DNA of 35,471 nucleotides. It comes from Herbiconiux sp. (GTDB lineage: Bacteria > Actinomycetota > Actinomycetes > Actinomycetales > Microbacteriaceae). This document shows, one piece after another, positions 6,706-14,423 of the stretch (position 1 is its first letter; the number at the start of each line of letters is the position of its first letter). Where the stretch lies: positions 1 to 35,471 of the forward strand of contig NZ_JAHFUW010000052.1 of the NCBI RefSeq assembly GCF_023264855.1. Direction: 5' to 3'. The position numbers and the translations under genes were made by a program. The notes beneath the pieces were generated by a model. It saw only the letters and a program-made list of their open reading frames with translations, was not told the origin of the DNA and made no database searches.

Positions 6706-7781
6706 GCATCGGATCCCGTCACGTCCGCTCCCTGCGCGACGCGCCCGCCCAGCATTCCAGTGAACTCGGCAGCATCCAGCGCCTCACCAAAGAGTTCTTT
6801 CCGCTCCTGAACCGCATCTCCATCAAGCGCCTCGTGCTCGAGCCCGGTACCATCCGCGAGCCGCACTGGCACGCCAACGCCGACGAGCTGACGTACTGCC
6901 TGTCGGGGTCGGTGATCGTCTCGACCCTCGACGACGCCGATGTCTTCGCCACCTTCACGGTCTCGGCCGGCGAGATGTTCCACGTGCTGAGCGGCGCCGT
7001 GCACCACATCGAGAACGTCGGCGACTCGACCGCGGAGCTGATCGTGGTGTTCTCGCACGAGAGTCCCGAAGACTTCTCGCTGCACGCCGCCTTCGGTGCG
7101 ATGAGCGACGCGGTGCTCGGCAACACCTACGACCTGCCCGCATCGGCGTTCGCCGCCGTGCCGCGCGACACGAGCCCGGCCGACCTCGTGCGGGGCGCCG
7201 GCGACGCCGAGATCCCGCTCGCCGCCCGGTACCCCGATCCGCACCGCTTCGACGTCGAGGGTCAGAATCCGCCGCTCTCCTATGAATACGGATCGGCGCG
7301 GCTGGCCCGGCAGCAGTTCTGGCCCGCCCTCCGCCACCTCTCGATGTACTCGCTGCGGATCGCCGACGACGGCATGCGCGAGCCGCACTGGCACCCCGAG
7401 ACCGCCGAACTCGGCTACGTGCACCAGGGCGCGGCGCGAATGTCCGTTCTCGACCCCGACGGATCGGTCGACACCTACGTGCTCGGCCCGGGCGACGTGT
7501 ACTTCATCCCGCGCGCGTATCCGCATCAGATCGAGGTCGTGGGCGACGAGGACATCCACTTCCTGGTGTTCTTCGACCAGCCGACGCCCGGCGACATCGG
7601 TTACCGCGCCACGGCCTCGGCGTTCTCCCGCCGTGTGCTCGCGGCCACCTTCGGGGTCGACGACGCGACGCTGCCGGTGTTCCCGGTCACGCCCGTCGAT
7701 CCGCTCATGGTGCGCCGGAGCAACCCCGTCGACCCGGTCGACCCCGCCGTTCCGCCCGGTGCGGTCGATTCTTCCGCCTGA
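6702..7781 (+). CDS. Bicupin protein, oxalate decarboxylase-like
   Basis: 359 residues with two cupin barrels. Barrel 1 has H55, H57 and E62 in PHWHANADE, plus H101; barrel 2 has H229, H231 and E236 in PHWHPETAE, plus the His of AYPHQIE. Both sets match the His-His-Glu-His metal site of OxdC-type bicupins, so two metal ions (often Mn in the family) are likely. The segment after barrel 1, where OxdC carries its SENST catalytic lid, reads SHESPEDFSL and does not clearly match, so oxalate decarboxylase activity is uncertain. No signal peptide, hence cytoplasmic. The ATG overlaps the XRE stop, with an internal TACAGT box six bases upstream. Confidence 0.88.
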   Translation: MSIGSRHVRSLRDAPAQHSSELGSIQRLTKEFFPLLNRISIKRLVLEPGTIREPHWHANADELTYCLSGSVIVSTLDDADVFATFTVSAGEMFHVLSGAVHHIENVGDSTAELIVVFSHESPEDFSLHAAFGAMSDAVLGNTYDLPASAFAAVPRDTSPADLVRGAGDAEIPLAARYPDPHRFDVEGQNPPLSYEYGSARLARQQFWPALRHLSMYSLRIADDGMREPHWHPETAELGYVHQGAARMSVLDPDGSVDTYVLGPGDVYFIPRAYPHQIEVVGDEDIHFLVFFDQPTPGDIGYRATASAFSRRVLAATFGVDDATLPVFPVTPVDPLMVRRSNPVDPVDPAVPPGAVDSSA

Positions 7782-7792
7782 GGCATCCCGTT

Positions 7793-7798
7793 TAGGGT
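7793..7798 (+). promoter_or_regulatory. -10 element of the BCCT gene (leaderless)
   Basis: TAGGGT is followed by six bases and the ATG at 7805, in a 23-base gap with no convincing Shine-Dalgarno sequence. The -35 region overlaps the end of the bicupin gene and is weak. Confidence 0.5.
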
Positions 7799-7804
7799 GG
7801 TCTG

Positions 7805-9571
7805 ATGCCCGAAATCAGGACAGACCACCGTACCGACGAGCAGAGCACCACCGAAGACATCGAAGACCGCATGGCTGACGGCATCCGCGACCCGGAATCC
7901 GGCACGGCCGCGCATCCGGAACCCGCGAATTCCGCACCCGCGCATCCGAGACCCGGCAGCCGCGTGGCGCCGTGGGTGTTCTGGCCGGCGGTGTCGATCG
8001 TTCTGCTGGTGAGCGGTTTCGCGGTGCTCTTCCCCGAGGCCGCCGAGGTGTTCTTCGGAGCCATCCAGTCGGGCATCATCAGCACCTTCAACTGGTACTA
8101 CGTGCTGATCGCGGCGTTCTTCGTGGCGTTCGCGCTGTTCCTCGGTTTCAGCCGTTTCGGCGACATCAAGCTCGGCAGAGACGACGACGAGCCCGAATTC
8201 TCGATCGGTGCCTGGTTCTCGCTGCTGTTCGCGGCCGGGATGGGCATCGGCCTGGTGTTCTACGGCGTGAGCGAGCCGCTCAGTCACTACGTCAGCCCGC
8301 GTCCCGGCGTCACGGGAACGGATGCTCAACTCGCCCAATCGGCACTCACCCAGACCTACCTGCACTGGGGAGTGCACGCCTGGGCGATCTACGTGGTGGT
8401 GGGGCTCGCGCTCGCCTACGCCATCCACCGCCGGCGCCGGCCGATCTCCATCCGCTGGGCGCTCGAGCCGCTGCTCGGCAAGCGCGTGCACGGCGCCTGG
8501 GGCAACACGATCGACACGATCGCGCTCGCCGGCACCATCTTCGGCGTGGCCACCTCGCTCGGTCTCGGGGTGCTGCAGATCGGTGCCGGACTTCAGGCCA
8601 CCGGGCTGCCCGAGCCGACCACGCTGGTGAACATCGCGATCATCGGCGTGATCGTGGTGTTCGTTCTGTTCTCGGTGCTCTCCGGCGTCGCGCGAGGCAT
8701 GAAGTGGCTCTCCACATTCAACCTGCTGCTGGCCGCCGCGCTGCTGGTGTTCGTGCTGGTCGTGGGGCAGAGCGAGTATCTGCTGCGCGAGTGGGTGCAG
8801 TCGATCGGCGCCTACATCCAGAACTTCGTGGGGCTGAGCTTCACGGTCAGCGCCTTCCAGGGGGCCGAGGGCGAGGCCTGGCAGGCATCCTGGACCTCGT
8901 TCTACTGGGGCTGGTGGATCTCGTGGGCCCCCTTCGTCGGCGTCTTCATCGCGCGGGTGAGCAAGGGGCGCACGGTGCGCCAGTTCGTGATGGGCGTGCT
9001 GATCGTGCCGACCCTGGTGGGCATCCTGTGGTTCGCCGTGCTCGGCGGATCGGCGCTGTTCACCGAGCTGCAGACCCCGGGGAGCATGCTGCGGCCCGAC
9101 GGCACCGTCGATCAGCAAGGGGCGTTGTTCACCCTGTTCGCGAACCTGCCGGCCACGCCGGTGCTGACGGTGGGGGCGATCGTGCTGATCGCAATCTTCT
9201 TCATCACCTCGGCCGATTCGGGCGCGCTCGTGATGGGCATGATCGCAACCGGCGGTTCGCCCGAACCCGCCCGCTGGGTACGCGTCTTCTTCACGCTCGC
9301 CACGGCCGTGCTCGCGATCGCGCTGCTGGTGGCCGGCGGTCTCACGGCGCTGCAGACGGCGGCGACCATCATCGCGTTCCCCTTCAGCATCGTGATGCTG
9401 CTGATGTGCTGGTCGACGGTGATCGCGTTCCAACGCGAGCGCCGGCTCTACGACCGCGCCCGGCGAGCGCAGTTCGTCGCCGAGGTGGGGGAGCGGTACG
9501 GCCTGGAGGTGGAAGAGCCGAACGAGAGCGGACTGCGGCCCTCGGGCTGGTTCCGCCGGCGCCGGCGGTAG
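7805..9571 (+). CDS. BCCT family transporter (betaine/carnitine/choline type)
   Basis: 588-residue inner-membrane protein with about 12 membrane helices after a hydrophilic, Pro/Ala/Glu-rich N-terminus of about 50 residues. The glycine motif GMGIGLVFYG is at 145-154, and the Trp-rich BCCT signature WTSFYWGWWISWAPFVGVF is at 363-381. The family imports quaternary ammonium osmolytes with Na+ or H+; glycine betaine uptake under osmotic stress is the likely role. The C-terminal tail is short and ends in five Arg codons. The gene converges on RNase HI, 22 bases from its stop. Confidence 0.93.
   Translation: MPEIRTDHRTDEQSTTEDIEDRMADGIRDPESGTAAHPEPANSAPAHPRPGSRVAPWVFWPAVSIVLLVSGFAVLFPEAAEVFFGAIQSGIISTFNWYYVLIAAFFVAFALFLGFSRFGDIKLGRDDDEPEFSIGAWFSLLFAAGMGIGLVFYGVSEPLSHYVSPRPGVTGTDAQLAQSALTQTYLHWGVHAWAIYVVVGLALAYAIHRRRRPISIRWALEPLLGKRVHGAWGNTIDTIALAGTIFGVATSLGLGVLQIGAGLQATGLPEPTTLVNIAIIGVIVVFVLFSVLSGVARGMKWLSTFNLLLAAALLVFVLVVGQSEYLLREWVQSIGAYIQNFVGLSFTVSAFQGAEGEAWQASWTSFYWGWWISWAPFVGVFIARVSKGRTVRQFVMGVLIVPTLVGILWFAVLGGSALFTELQTPGSMLRPDGTVDQQGALFTLFANLPATPVLTVGAIVLIAIFFITSADSGALVMGMIATGGSPEPARWVRVFFTLATAVLAIALLVAGGLTALQTAATIIAFPFSIVMLLMCWSTVIAFQRERRLYDRARRAQFVAEVGERYGLEVEEPNESGLRPSGWFRRRRR
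9553..9568. terminator. Palindrome at the 3' end of the BCCT gene
   Basis: CCGCCGGCGCCGGCGG is a perfect 16-base palindrome covering the last Arg codons directly before the stop. The RNA can form a 6-bp all-GC stem with a GCGC loop. It might end transcription or stabilise 3' ends between the convergent genes. There is no U-run, and an Arg-codon run gives such words easily. Confidence 0.25.
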
Positions 9572-9593
9572 GCGGACCCGGCGGGCTTCCCGA

Positions 9594-10142
9594 TCAGAAG
9601 AGAGTGGTCTCGGTGGAGGCGTGGGCGGTGGACTGCGTCTCGGACGGGCCGGTCTTCGGCGCGTCGACGGATGCCGCGGCTCCCGGGTATCCCGGACCCG
9701 CGTCGGGCGCGCGCCCCTTCTGGTAGGCCTCGGCGGCGCCCCGGGCACGGGCATCCGCGGCCTCGTTGAGCTCGTGGCCGACGTGCCCCTTCACCCACTC
9801 GAAGGTGTAGCGGCGGCCCTTGATCGCCTCGTCGATCTCCTTGATGAGGTCGAGGTTCATCACCGGTTTGCCGTCGCCCTTGCGCCAGCCCTTGCGCTTC
9901 CAACCCGGCATCCACTTGGTCACCGTGTTGATCACGTACTGGCTGTCGCAGAGGATGTGCAGGTCGTCGTCGACGTGCGCGGTGGCCCGGAACAGCTCGA
10001 GCACCGCCTTCAGCTCGCCCATGTTGTTGGTGCCATGCGGCCACCCCCCGGCGCCCCAGGTGCGGTCGTCGATGTACCAGGCCCAGCCTGCCGGTCCGGG
10101 GTTGCCGAGTGCGGAGCCGTCGGCGGAAGCGGTGATGGTCAC
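9594..10142 (-). CDS. rnhA: Ribonuclease HI
   Basis: 182 residues. The RNase H fold carries the full catalytic set: D8 in ADGS, E43 in NNMGELKA, D66 in LCDSQYV, H123 in KGHVGH and D130 in NEAAD. It should cleave the RNA strand of RNA-DNA hybrids (R-loops, primers). The basic region KWMPGWKRKGWRKG matches the substrate-binding handle of bacterial type 1 enzymes. A Pro/Ala/Thr-rich tail of about 35 residues follows the domain. The frame opens 49 codons earlier, but GTG 10142 is favoured: the protein then begins just before the first beta strand, and TACTGT lies six bases upstream. Confidence 0.93.
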   Translation of the reverse strand: MTITASADGSALGNPGPAGWAWYIDDRTWGAGGWPHGTNNMGELKAVLELFRATAHVDDDLHILCDSQYVINTVTKWMPGWKRKGWRKGDGKPVMNLDLIKEIDEAIKGRRYTFEWVKGHVGHELNEAADARARGAAEAYQKGRAPDAGPGYPGAAASVDAPKTGPSETQSTAHASTETTLF

Positions 10143-10148
10143 CGTTCC

Positions 10149-10154
10149 ACAGTA
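10149..10154 (-). promoter_or_regulatory. -10 element of rnhA (leaderless)
   Basis: On the minus strand TACTGT is followed by six bases and the GTG at 10142. It supports the shorter start for RNase HI. The -35 is weak. Confidence 0.5.
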
Positions 10155-10184
10155 GCCGCCCGCAGGTTCCCTCGATACTGAGAA

Positions 10185-10207
10185 TATGTCATCATAAGAT
10201 AGACATA
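10185..10207. promoter_or_regulatory. AT-rich promoter with inverted repeat before the CWB2 gene
   Basis: TATGTC (10185-10190) and GACATA (10202-10207) form an inverted repeat spaced by 11 bases. Between them lies TAAGAT (10195-10200), a plausible -10 for the gene starting at 10229. The segment is much more AT-rich than its surroundings, as expected of a promoter, and the repeat may be an operator. No candidate regulator is adjacent. Confidence 0.4.
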
Positions 10208-10228
10208 CCCTCACCTTTGGAGCCCACC

Positions 10229-11515
10229 ATGCATTCGATGCCGCCTCGTCTTCGCCTAGCCGCTGTCGCTGCGGCGCTGGCCGCCACACTGTCCGCTCTG
10301 CTCGTGCCGACAGCCGCCTCGGCAGCGCCGATGGTGCAGGCCGACAGCTACTCCCTCGGGGCGGCGGAGCCGTTCACGCCTGCGGCGGGGGCGGGCATCC
10401 TCGCCAACGACGTCGAGGTCGACATTCCCGGGCGGTTCATCTCCATTTCGACACGGCCGATGCATGGCAAGCTCACGCTTCCCGACAATTCGGGGGCATT
10501 CACCTACACGCCGGATCTCGGCTTCGTGGGTGCCGACAGGTTCGTCTATTGCGTAAGTCTCGGTGCCGCCTGTGTCACCAACGAGGCGACGGTCACGCTC
10601 GATGTCGTTGCGCACGTCGTACGAATCGGAGCGGCGGATCGCTTCGCCGAGTCGGCCGCCATCTCGGCCTCACGATTCGCAGCCGGAGTCGCGGTGGCTT
10701 ATGTCGCATCTGGTCAGGTCTTTCCCGACGCGCTCTCCGCTGGGCCGGCAGCCGGGGCGATCGGCAGCCCCGTGCTCCTCGTGACGAAGGACGCGATCCC
10801 GGACTCGATCCAGCAAGAACTCGCCCGCCTGGCTCCCAAGAAGATCATTGTTCTCGGCGGGGTCAACACGATCAGCGTGAGTGTGCAGAATGAACTGCGG
10901 GCTCTTACGGGCGCGGTGACGCGTTACGACGGCGCGGACCGGTACGAGGTCTCTGCAAAGATTTCGGCCAACACCTTCCGGCCAGGCCTCCCCGCGGTCT
11001 ACATCGCGTCGGGCGAGGTATTCCCCGATGCGCTGTCGGCTTCCGCGGCCGCTGGCCTGAACCGCGGACCGGTCCTTCTGGTGAGCAAAGACGCCGTTCC
11101 CCAGGTGATCGCCGACGAGGTGGGGCGTCTGAAGCCCGTAAGGATTGTCGTGCTCGGCGGTGTCAACACGGTTTCCGACGCGGTGGTTGCACGGTTGGAT
11201 GTGATCGCTCCCGCAACGCGCACCACAGGCGCTGACCGATACGAGGTGTCGGCCAACACCGCCGCCGGCGCGTTCATCTTCCCGAAGGGTGTGGTGTTCA
11301 TCGCATCCGGAGAGGTATTCCCGGACGCGCTGTCGGGTTCGCCCGCCGCCATCACCCGGGCGGCACCTGTGCTGCTGGTCTCGAAGAACTCGATTCCGGC
11401 GTCGGTCGAGGCGCAGCTCGCCCGGTTGACTCCCGGCCGCATCGTGGTGCTCGGCGGGCCGAACTCGATCTCGACGCAGGTCGAGGCGCAATTGGCCACG
11501 TACCTAGCGAAGTAG
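10229..11515 (+). CDS. Secreted protein with three CWB2 repeats
   Basis: 428 residues. A signal peptide covers about residues 1-32 (basic start, Ala/Leu core, cut near ASA-AP). Residues about 36-125 look like an Ig/cadherin-type surface domain (GILANDVEVD, HGKLTL, FTYTPDLGFVGADRF). Three cell-wall-binding repeats (CWB2, PF04122 type) start at R132, R232 and R331, each with ADR(Y/F), VFPDALS, PVLLV and VLGG(V/P)N motifs. Such repeats anchor proteins to the envelope in Gram-positives. ATG 10229 has TTTGGAG six bases upstream. A strong hairpin follows the stop. Codon use is slightly less GC-biased than its neighbours. Confidence 0.92.
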   Translation: MHSMPPRLRLAAVAAALAATLSALLVPTAASAAPMVQADSYSLGAAEPFTPAAGAGILANDVEVDIPGRFISISTRPMHGKLTLPDNSGAFTYTPDLGFVGADRFVYCVSLGAACVTNEATVTLDVVAHVVRIGAADRFAESAAISASRFAAGVAVAYVASGQVFPDALSAGPAAGAIGSPVLLVTKDAIPDSIQQELARLAPKKIIVLGGVNTISVSVQNELRALTGAVTRYDGADRYEVSAKISANTFRPGLPAVYIASGEVFPDALSASAAAGLNRGPVLLVSKDAVPQVIADEVGRLKPVRIVVLGGVNTVSDAVVARLDVIAPATRTTGADRYEVSANTAAGAFIFPKGVVFIASGEVFPDALSGSPAAITRAAPVLLVSKNSIPASVEAQLARLTPGRIVVLGGPNSISTQVEAQLATYLAK

Positions 11516-11530
11516 CGAGGTAAGACGATG

Positions 11531-11570
11531 CGTGATCCGCCCCGCCTGTCCCGCGGCGGGGCCGATCACG
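11531..11570 (+). terminator. Strong hairpin after the CWB2 gene
   Basis: CGTGATC (11531-11537) pairs with GATCACG (11564-11570), and GCCCCGCC (11539-11546) with GGCGGGGC (11555-11562). One C-C mismatch separates the two stems, and the loop has eight bases. It begins 15 bases after the stop at 11515 and is the clearest terminator-like structure in the window, although no U-run follows. Confidence 0.65.
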
Positions 11571-11617
11571 ATCTCGACAGGAGCCCGCGGTCGAGGCGGT
11601 CGTGGGAGCATGGAGGC

Positions 11618-12202
11618 ATGAGCGAGACACGGGCACTGCACATCACCGGCGACGCCGAGGCCGACGAACTGCTCTCGAGCGATCCGCTCGCGCTGCTGAT
11701 CGGGATGCTGCTCGACCAGCAGGTGGCGATGGAGACCGCGTTCGAAGGGCCGAAGAAGATCCGCGACCGGATCACCGGCGACTTCGACGCGAAGACGCTC
11801 GCGGCCTACGACCCCGACGCGCTGGTGGAGGTGTTCCGGCAGACGCCCGCCGTGCACCGGTACCCCGGCTCGATGGCCGGCCGGGTGCAGACGCTCTGCG
11901 CCGCCTTGGTCGACGACTGGGCCGGCAAGGCCGATACCATCTGGACGGAGGGCGACCCTGACGCACTCACCCTCCGCAAGCGCCTCGAAGCGCTGCCGGG
12001 CTTCGGCAAGCAGAAGGCCGCCATCTTCCTGGCCCTGCTCGGCAAGCAGTACGGCGTGACGCCCGAAGGATGGCGGGCCGCCGCCGGTCACTACGGAGAC
12101 GAGGGCTCGTACCGCTCCGTGGCCGACATCGTCGACCCGGCCTCGCTCGACCGCGTGCGGGAGACCAAGCGCGCCGCCAAAGCCGCCGCCAAAGCGGGCT
12201 GA
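11618..12202 (+). CDS. HhH-GPD-type base-excision repair-like protein
   Basis: 194 residues resembling an actinobacterial HhH-GPD family (uncharacterised, TIGR03252-like). The N-terminal half has LLIGMLLDQQVAMETAF, typical of the glycosylase fold; the helix-hairpin-helix LPGFGKQKAAIFLALLG lies at about 126-142. I see no clear catalytic Lys or Asp at the usual places after the hairpin and no Fe-S Cys cluster, so glycosylase activity is not assured. ATG 11618 is chosen because the conserved part starts soon after it. GAGCAT stands six bases upstream as a weak leaderless -10, and GGAGG is too close to be a good ribosome site. The 3' end overlaps the convergent YczE gene by 112 bases. Confidence 0.85.
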   Translation: MSETRALHITGDAEADELLSSDPLALLIGMLLDQQVAMETAFEGPKKIRDRITGDFDAKTLAAYDPDALVEVFRQTPAVHRYPGSMAGRVQTLCAALVDDWAGKADTIWTEGDPDALTLRKRLEALPGFGKQKAAIFLALLGKQYGVTPEGWRAAAGHYGDEGSYRSVADIVDPASLDRVRETKRAAKAAAKAG

Positions 12203-12786
12203 AGCCGCGCGAAGAGCGGCAGCGTGAGACCGCACAGCGGCCCGATCGCCAGCGCGAACACCACGGTGCCCACGCCCACGTTCCCACCGAGCAGCCAGCC
12301 CACCAGCAGCACGCTGCCCTCGACGCTCATCCGCGCGATCCAGATCGGCCAGCCGAGCCGGGAATGGATGCCCGTCATCAGTCCGTCGCGCGGTCCGGGT
12401 CCCAGCCGCGCACCGATGTAGAGCCCGCTCGCCAGCGCGAGGAGCAGCAGTCCGGCGGCGAAGTACGCGATCTGCAGCCAGAGCACCGTGGGAGAGGGCA
12501 GCAGCCACAGCCCCAGTTCGATCGAGCTGCCCACCAGCAGCACGTTCAGCAGGGTACCGGCGCCCGGCCGCTGCCGGAGCGGGATCCAGAGCAGCAGCAC
12601 CGCGAGCCCGATCAGGTTCGTCAGCCAGCCGATCCCCATGCCGGTCACGCCGGCGAGGCCCTGCGCGAACACCGTCCAGGGATCGACGCCGACCGCCGCG
12701 CGGATCATCAGCGCATCCGCGACCCCGTAGAGCACAAGGCCGACCACGAGTTGTAGGAGCCGGGTGGCAAGAAGGAGGCGGCGCAT
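12091..12786 (-). CDS. YczE/YyaS/YitT-like membrane protein
   Basis: 231 residues with five or six predicted membrane helices, starting within LLQLVVGLVLYGVADALMIRAAVGVDPW. The Gly/Pro pattern (GVDPWTVFAQGL, GARLGPGPRDGLMTG) matches YczE-type integral membrane proteins of unknown function. The soluble tail after the last helix lies in the 112 bases that overlap the HhH-GPD gene on the other strand. It is divergent from a MocR regulator. The yczE-yczR pairing of this membrane protein with a MocR regulator is known from other bacteria, which supports both calls. Start ATG 12786. Confidence 0.85.
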   Translation of the reverse strand: MRRLLLATRLLQLVVGLVLYGVADALMIRAAVGVDPWTVFAQGLAGVTGMGIGWLTNLIGLAVLLLWIPLRQRPGAGTLLNVLLVGSSIELGLWLLPSPTVLWLQIAYFAAGLLLLALASGLYIGARLGPGPRDGLMTGIHSRLGWPIWIARMSVEGSVLLVGWLLGGNVGVGTVVFALAIGPLCGLTLPLFARLQPALAAALAARLVSRTRSSEAGSTMSATERYEPSSP

Positions 12787-12805
12787 GACTCAATCCAATT
12801 CTCAA

Positions 12806-12868
12806 AGTGGCCATACCTCAAGTAGCCAATATTGAGACTGTGGCTCCGGATGCCGCTACAGTGGCTCC
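12806..12868. promoter_or_regulatory. Direct-repeat operator between yczE-like and mocR genes
   Basis: Four copies of a GTGGC-like motif run in one orientation: AGTGGCCA (12806-12813), AGTAGCCA (12821-12828), TGTGGCTCC (12839-12847) and AGTGGCTCC (12860-12868). The last two are 21 bases apart, two helical turns. CTCAA (12817-12821) and TTGAG (12832-12836) form an inverted repeat around CAATATTG. MocR-type regulators usually bind direct repeats, so this is a strong candidate site for the adjacent regulator. Confidence 0.55.
12857..12862 (+). promoter_or_regulatory. -10 element of the mocR gene (leaderless)
   Basis: TACAGT is followed by six bases and the ATG at 12869; a possible -35 TTGAGA lies at 12832-12837 (19-base spacer). 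The -10 overlaps the last direct repeat, which would give autorepression. Confidence 0.55.
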
Positions 12869-14368
12869 ATGGTCGACGCACGTATCGGTACCCGCGCTCT
12901 GCTCTCCCTGCTCGGCGACTGGCGGCAGACCGCCTCCGGTCCCTCCTACCTGGCGCTCTTCGACCGCATCCGGCTGCTCGTGCTCGACGGGCGCATCCCC
13001 ACCGACACGCGCCTGCCGGCCGAGCGCGACCTCGCGCAGGCCCTCGGTGTGAGCCGCACGATGGTGTCGGCCGCGTACCGCGAACTGCGCGACGCCGGCT
13101 ACACGCACAGCGTGCGCGGCAGCGGCAGTGTCACCCGGTTGCCCGGCCGCGCGCCAGTCAGTGGTCAAGACCCGGCGGGCGAGTTCATCGACTTCAGCAA
13201 GGCCACCTCGCCGGCCTACCCGGGCCTCTACGCCGCCACGCAGCGCGTGATGGACGACTACGCCGTTGAACTCGGCGGCTCGGGCATCGACCCGTTCGGA
13301 TCGATGACCCTGCGCGAGGCGGTGGCCGCCCGCTACACCGAGCGGGGTCTGCCCACCTCGGTGGAGCAGGTCATGATCACCATCGGCGCGCAGCACGCCA
13401 TCTCGCTGCTGGCGCGCACCCTGCTGGCCCGCGGCGACCGCGCCGTGGTGGAGCTGCCGAGCTACCCCCACGCCTACGAAGCCCTGCGGTCGGCGGGCGC
13501 TCGGCTGGTGCCGGTCGCCGTCACGGCGCGCGGCGACGGTCAGAGCGACGGCGGCAGCGGCGATGGCGGCGGCGGCAGCGGGGCTCACGGCTGGGACGCC
13601 ACCGGCCTCGAGCAGGCCTTCGCCCGCACCAGCCCCACGCTGGCGTATCTCATGCCGGACTTCCACAACCCCACCGGCGAGTCCATGCCGGCGGCCCTGC
13701 GCGAACGAGCGCTCGCGGCAGCCGCGCGACAGGGCTCGCTCGTGCTCGCCGACGAGACCACAAGCGAGCTGAACATCGACCGCCCCGAGAGCTTTCTGCC
13801 GCTCGCCGCCTACGGTGACGCCGCCACGGCCGATTCGGCGGTGCTGATCGGCTCCGTGGGCAAGACCGTCTGGGCCGGCATGCGGGTGGGCTGGATCCGG
13901 GCGACCCCGGCGATCATCCGCAAGCTCGCCGGCGCACGGTTCTCGGGTGACCTGGGCACTCCGGTGCTCGAGCAGCTGATCGTGGCCGAGCTGCTGCGCG
14001 ATTTCGAGCCGGTGCTCGCACTGCGTTCCGAGCAGCTGCGGGCGAGCCGCGAGATCCTCGTGCGCACCCTCCGCGACACGATTCCCGAGTGGCACGTGCC
14101 GGTGCCCGACGGGGGGCTGGCCAGCTGGGTGAACCTCGGCGCGGCAGTGAGCTCGCAGCTCGCGCTCGCGGCGCGCAGCCAGGGCCTGCTGCTGACCGCG
14201 GGACCGCGCTTCGGCATCGACGGAGCGTTCGAGCGCTTCATCCGCATTCCCATCAACCTGCCGCAGGGCGAACTCGAACGCGGCGTGGTCGCTCTGCGCG
14301 CCGCCTGGAACACGGTCTCGCGCGGTCCGATGGTCGCGCCATCCGACCTCTACGCCGACATGGTCTGA
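12869..14368 (+). CDS. MocR-like regulator (GntR HTH fused to aminotransferase-like domain)
   Basis: 499 residues. A GntR winged helix is at about 26-92 (LPAERDLAQALGVSRTMVSAAYRELRDAGY). A short linker leads to a fold-type I aminotransferase-like domain (about 110-490). The PLP-binding Lys is K332 in SVGKTVWAG; PDFHNPTGE supplies the conserved Asn-Pro segment. The domain is expected to sense PLP or an amino-PLP adduct rather than catalyse. A Gly/Ser/Asp-rich insertion lies near residues 223-237. The gene is divergent from the YczE-like gene, its probable target, and matches YczR-type regulators in context. Confidence 0.92.
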   Translation: MVDARIGTRALLSLLGDWRQTASGPSYLALFDRIRLLVLDGRIPTDTRLPAERDLAQALGVSRTMVSAAYRELRDAGYTHSVRGSGSVTRLPGRAPVSGQDPAGEFIDFSKATSPAYPGLYAATQRVMDDYAVELGGSGIDPFGSMTLREAVAARYTERGLPTSVEQVMITIGAQHAISLLARTLLARGDRAVVELPSYPHAYEALRSAGARLVPVAVTARGDGQSDGGSGDGGGGSGAHGWDATGLEQAFARTSPTLAYLMPDFHNPTGESMPAALRERALAAAARQGSLVLADETTSELNIDRPESFLPLAAYGDAATADSAVLIGSVGKTVWAGMRVGWIRATPAIIRKLAGARFSGDLGTPVLEQLIVAELLRDFEPVLALRSEQLRASREILVRTLRDTIPEWHVPVPDGGLASWVNLGAAVSSQLALAARSQGLLLTAGPRFGIDGAFERFIRIPINLPQGELERGVVALRAAWNTVSRGPMVAPSDLYADMV

Positions 14369-14423
14369 CCGACCGGCCAGACCGGCCAGCCGACCACCGA
14401 CCAGCCGACCGGCCCAGCAGGGT
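14369..14423. repeat. Short GACCGGCCA-type repeats between convergent genes
   Basis: The 55-base gap holds imperfect direct repeats built on GACCGGCCA and CCGACC. They may form GC-rich hairpins that separate the convergent transcripts, but no single stem stands out. Confidence 0.3.

Noticed and set aside
7601-9754. A 717-codon minus-strand frame opposite the BCCT gene
   Set aside because: Low-complexity His/Arg/Gln-rich translation; shadow of the transporter gene.
12070-12756. Plus-strand frame opposite the YczE-like gene
   Set aside because: Composition is His/Gln/Arg-rich with no fold; the minus-strand frame gives convincing membrane helices.
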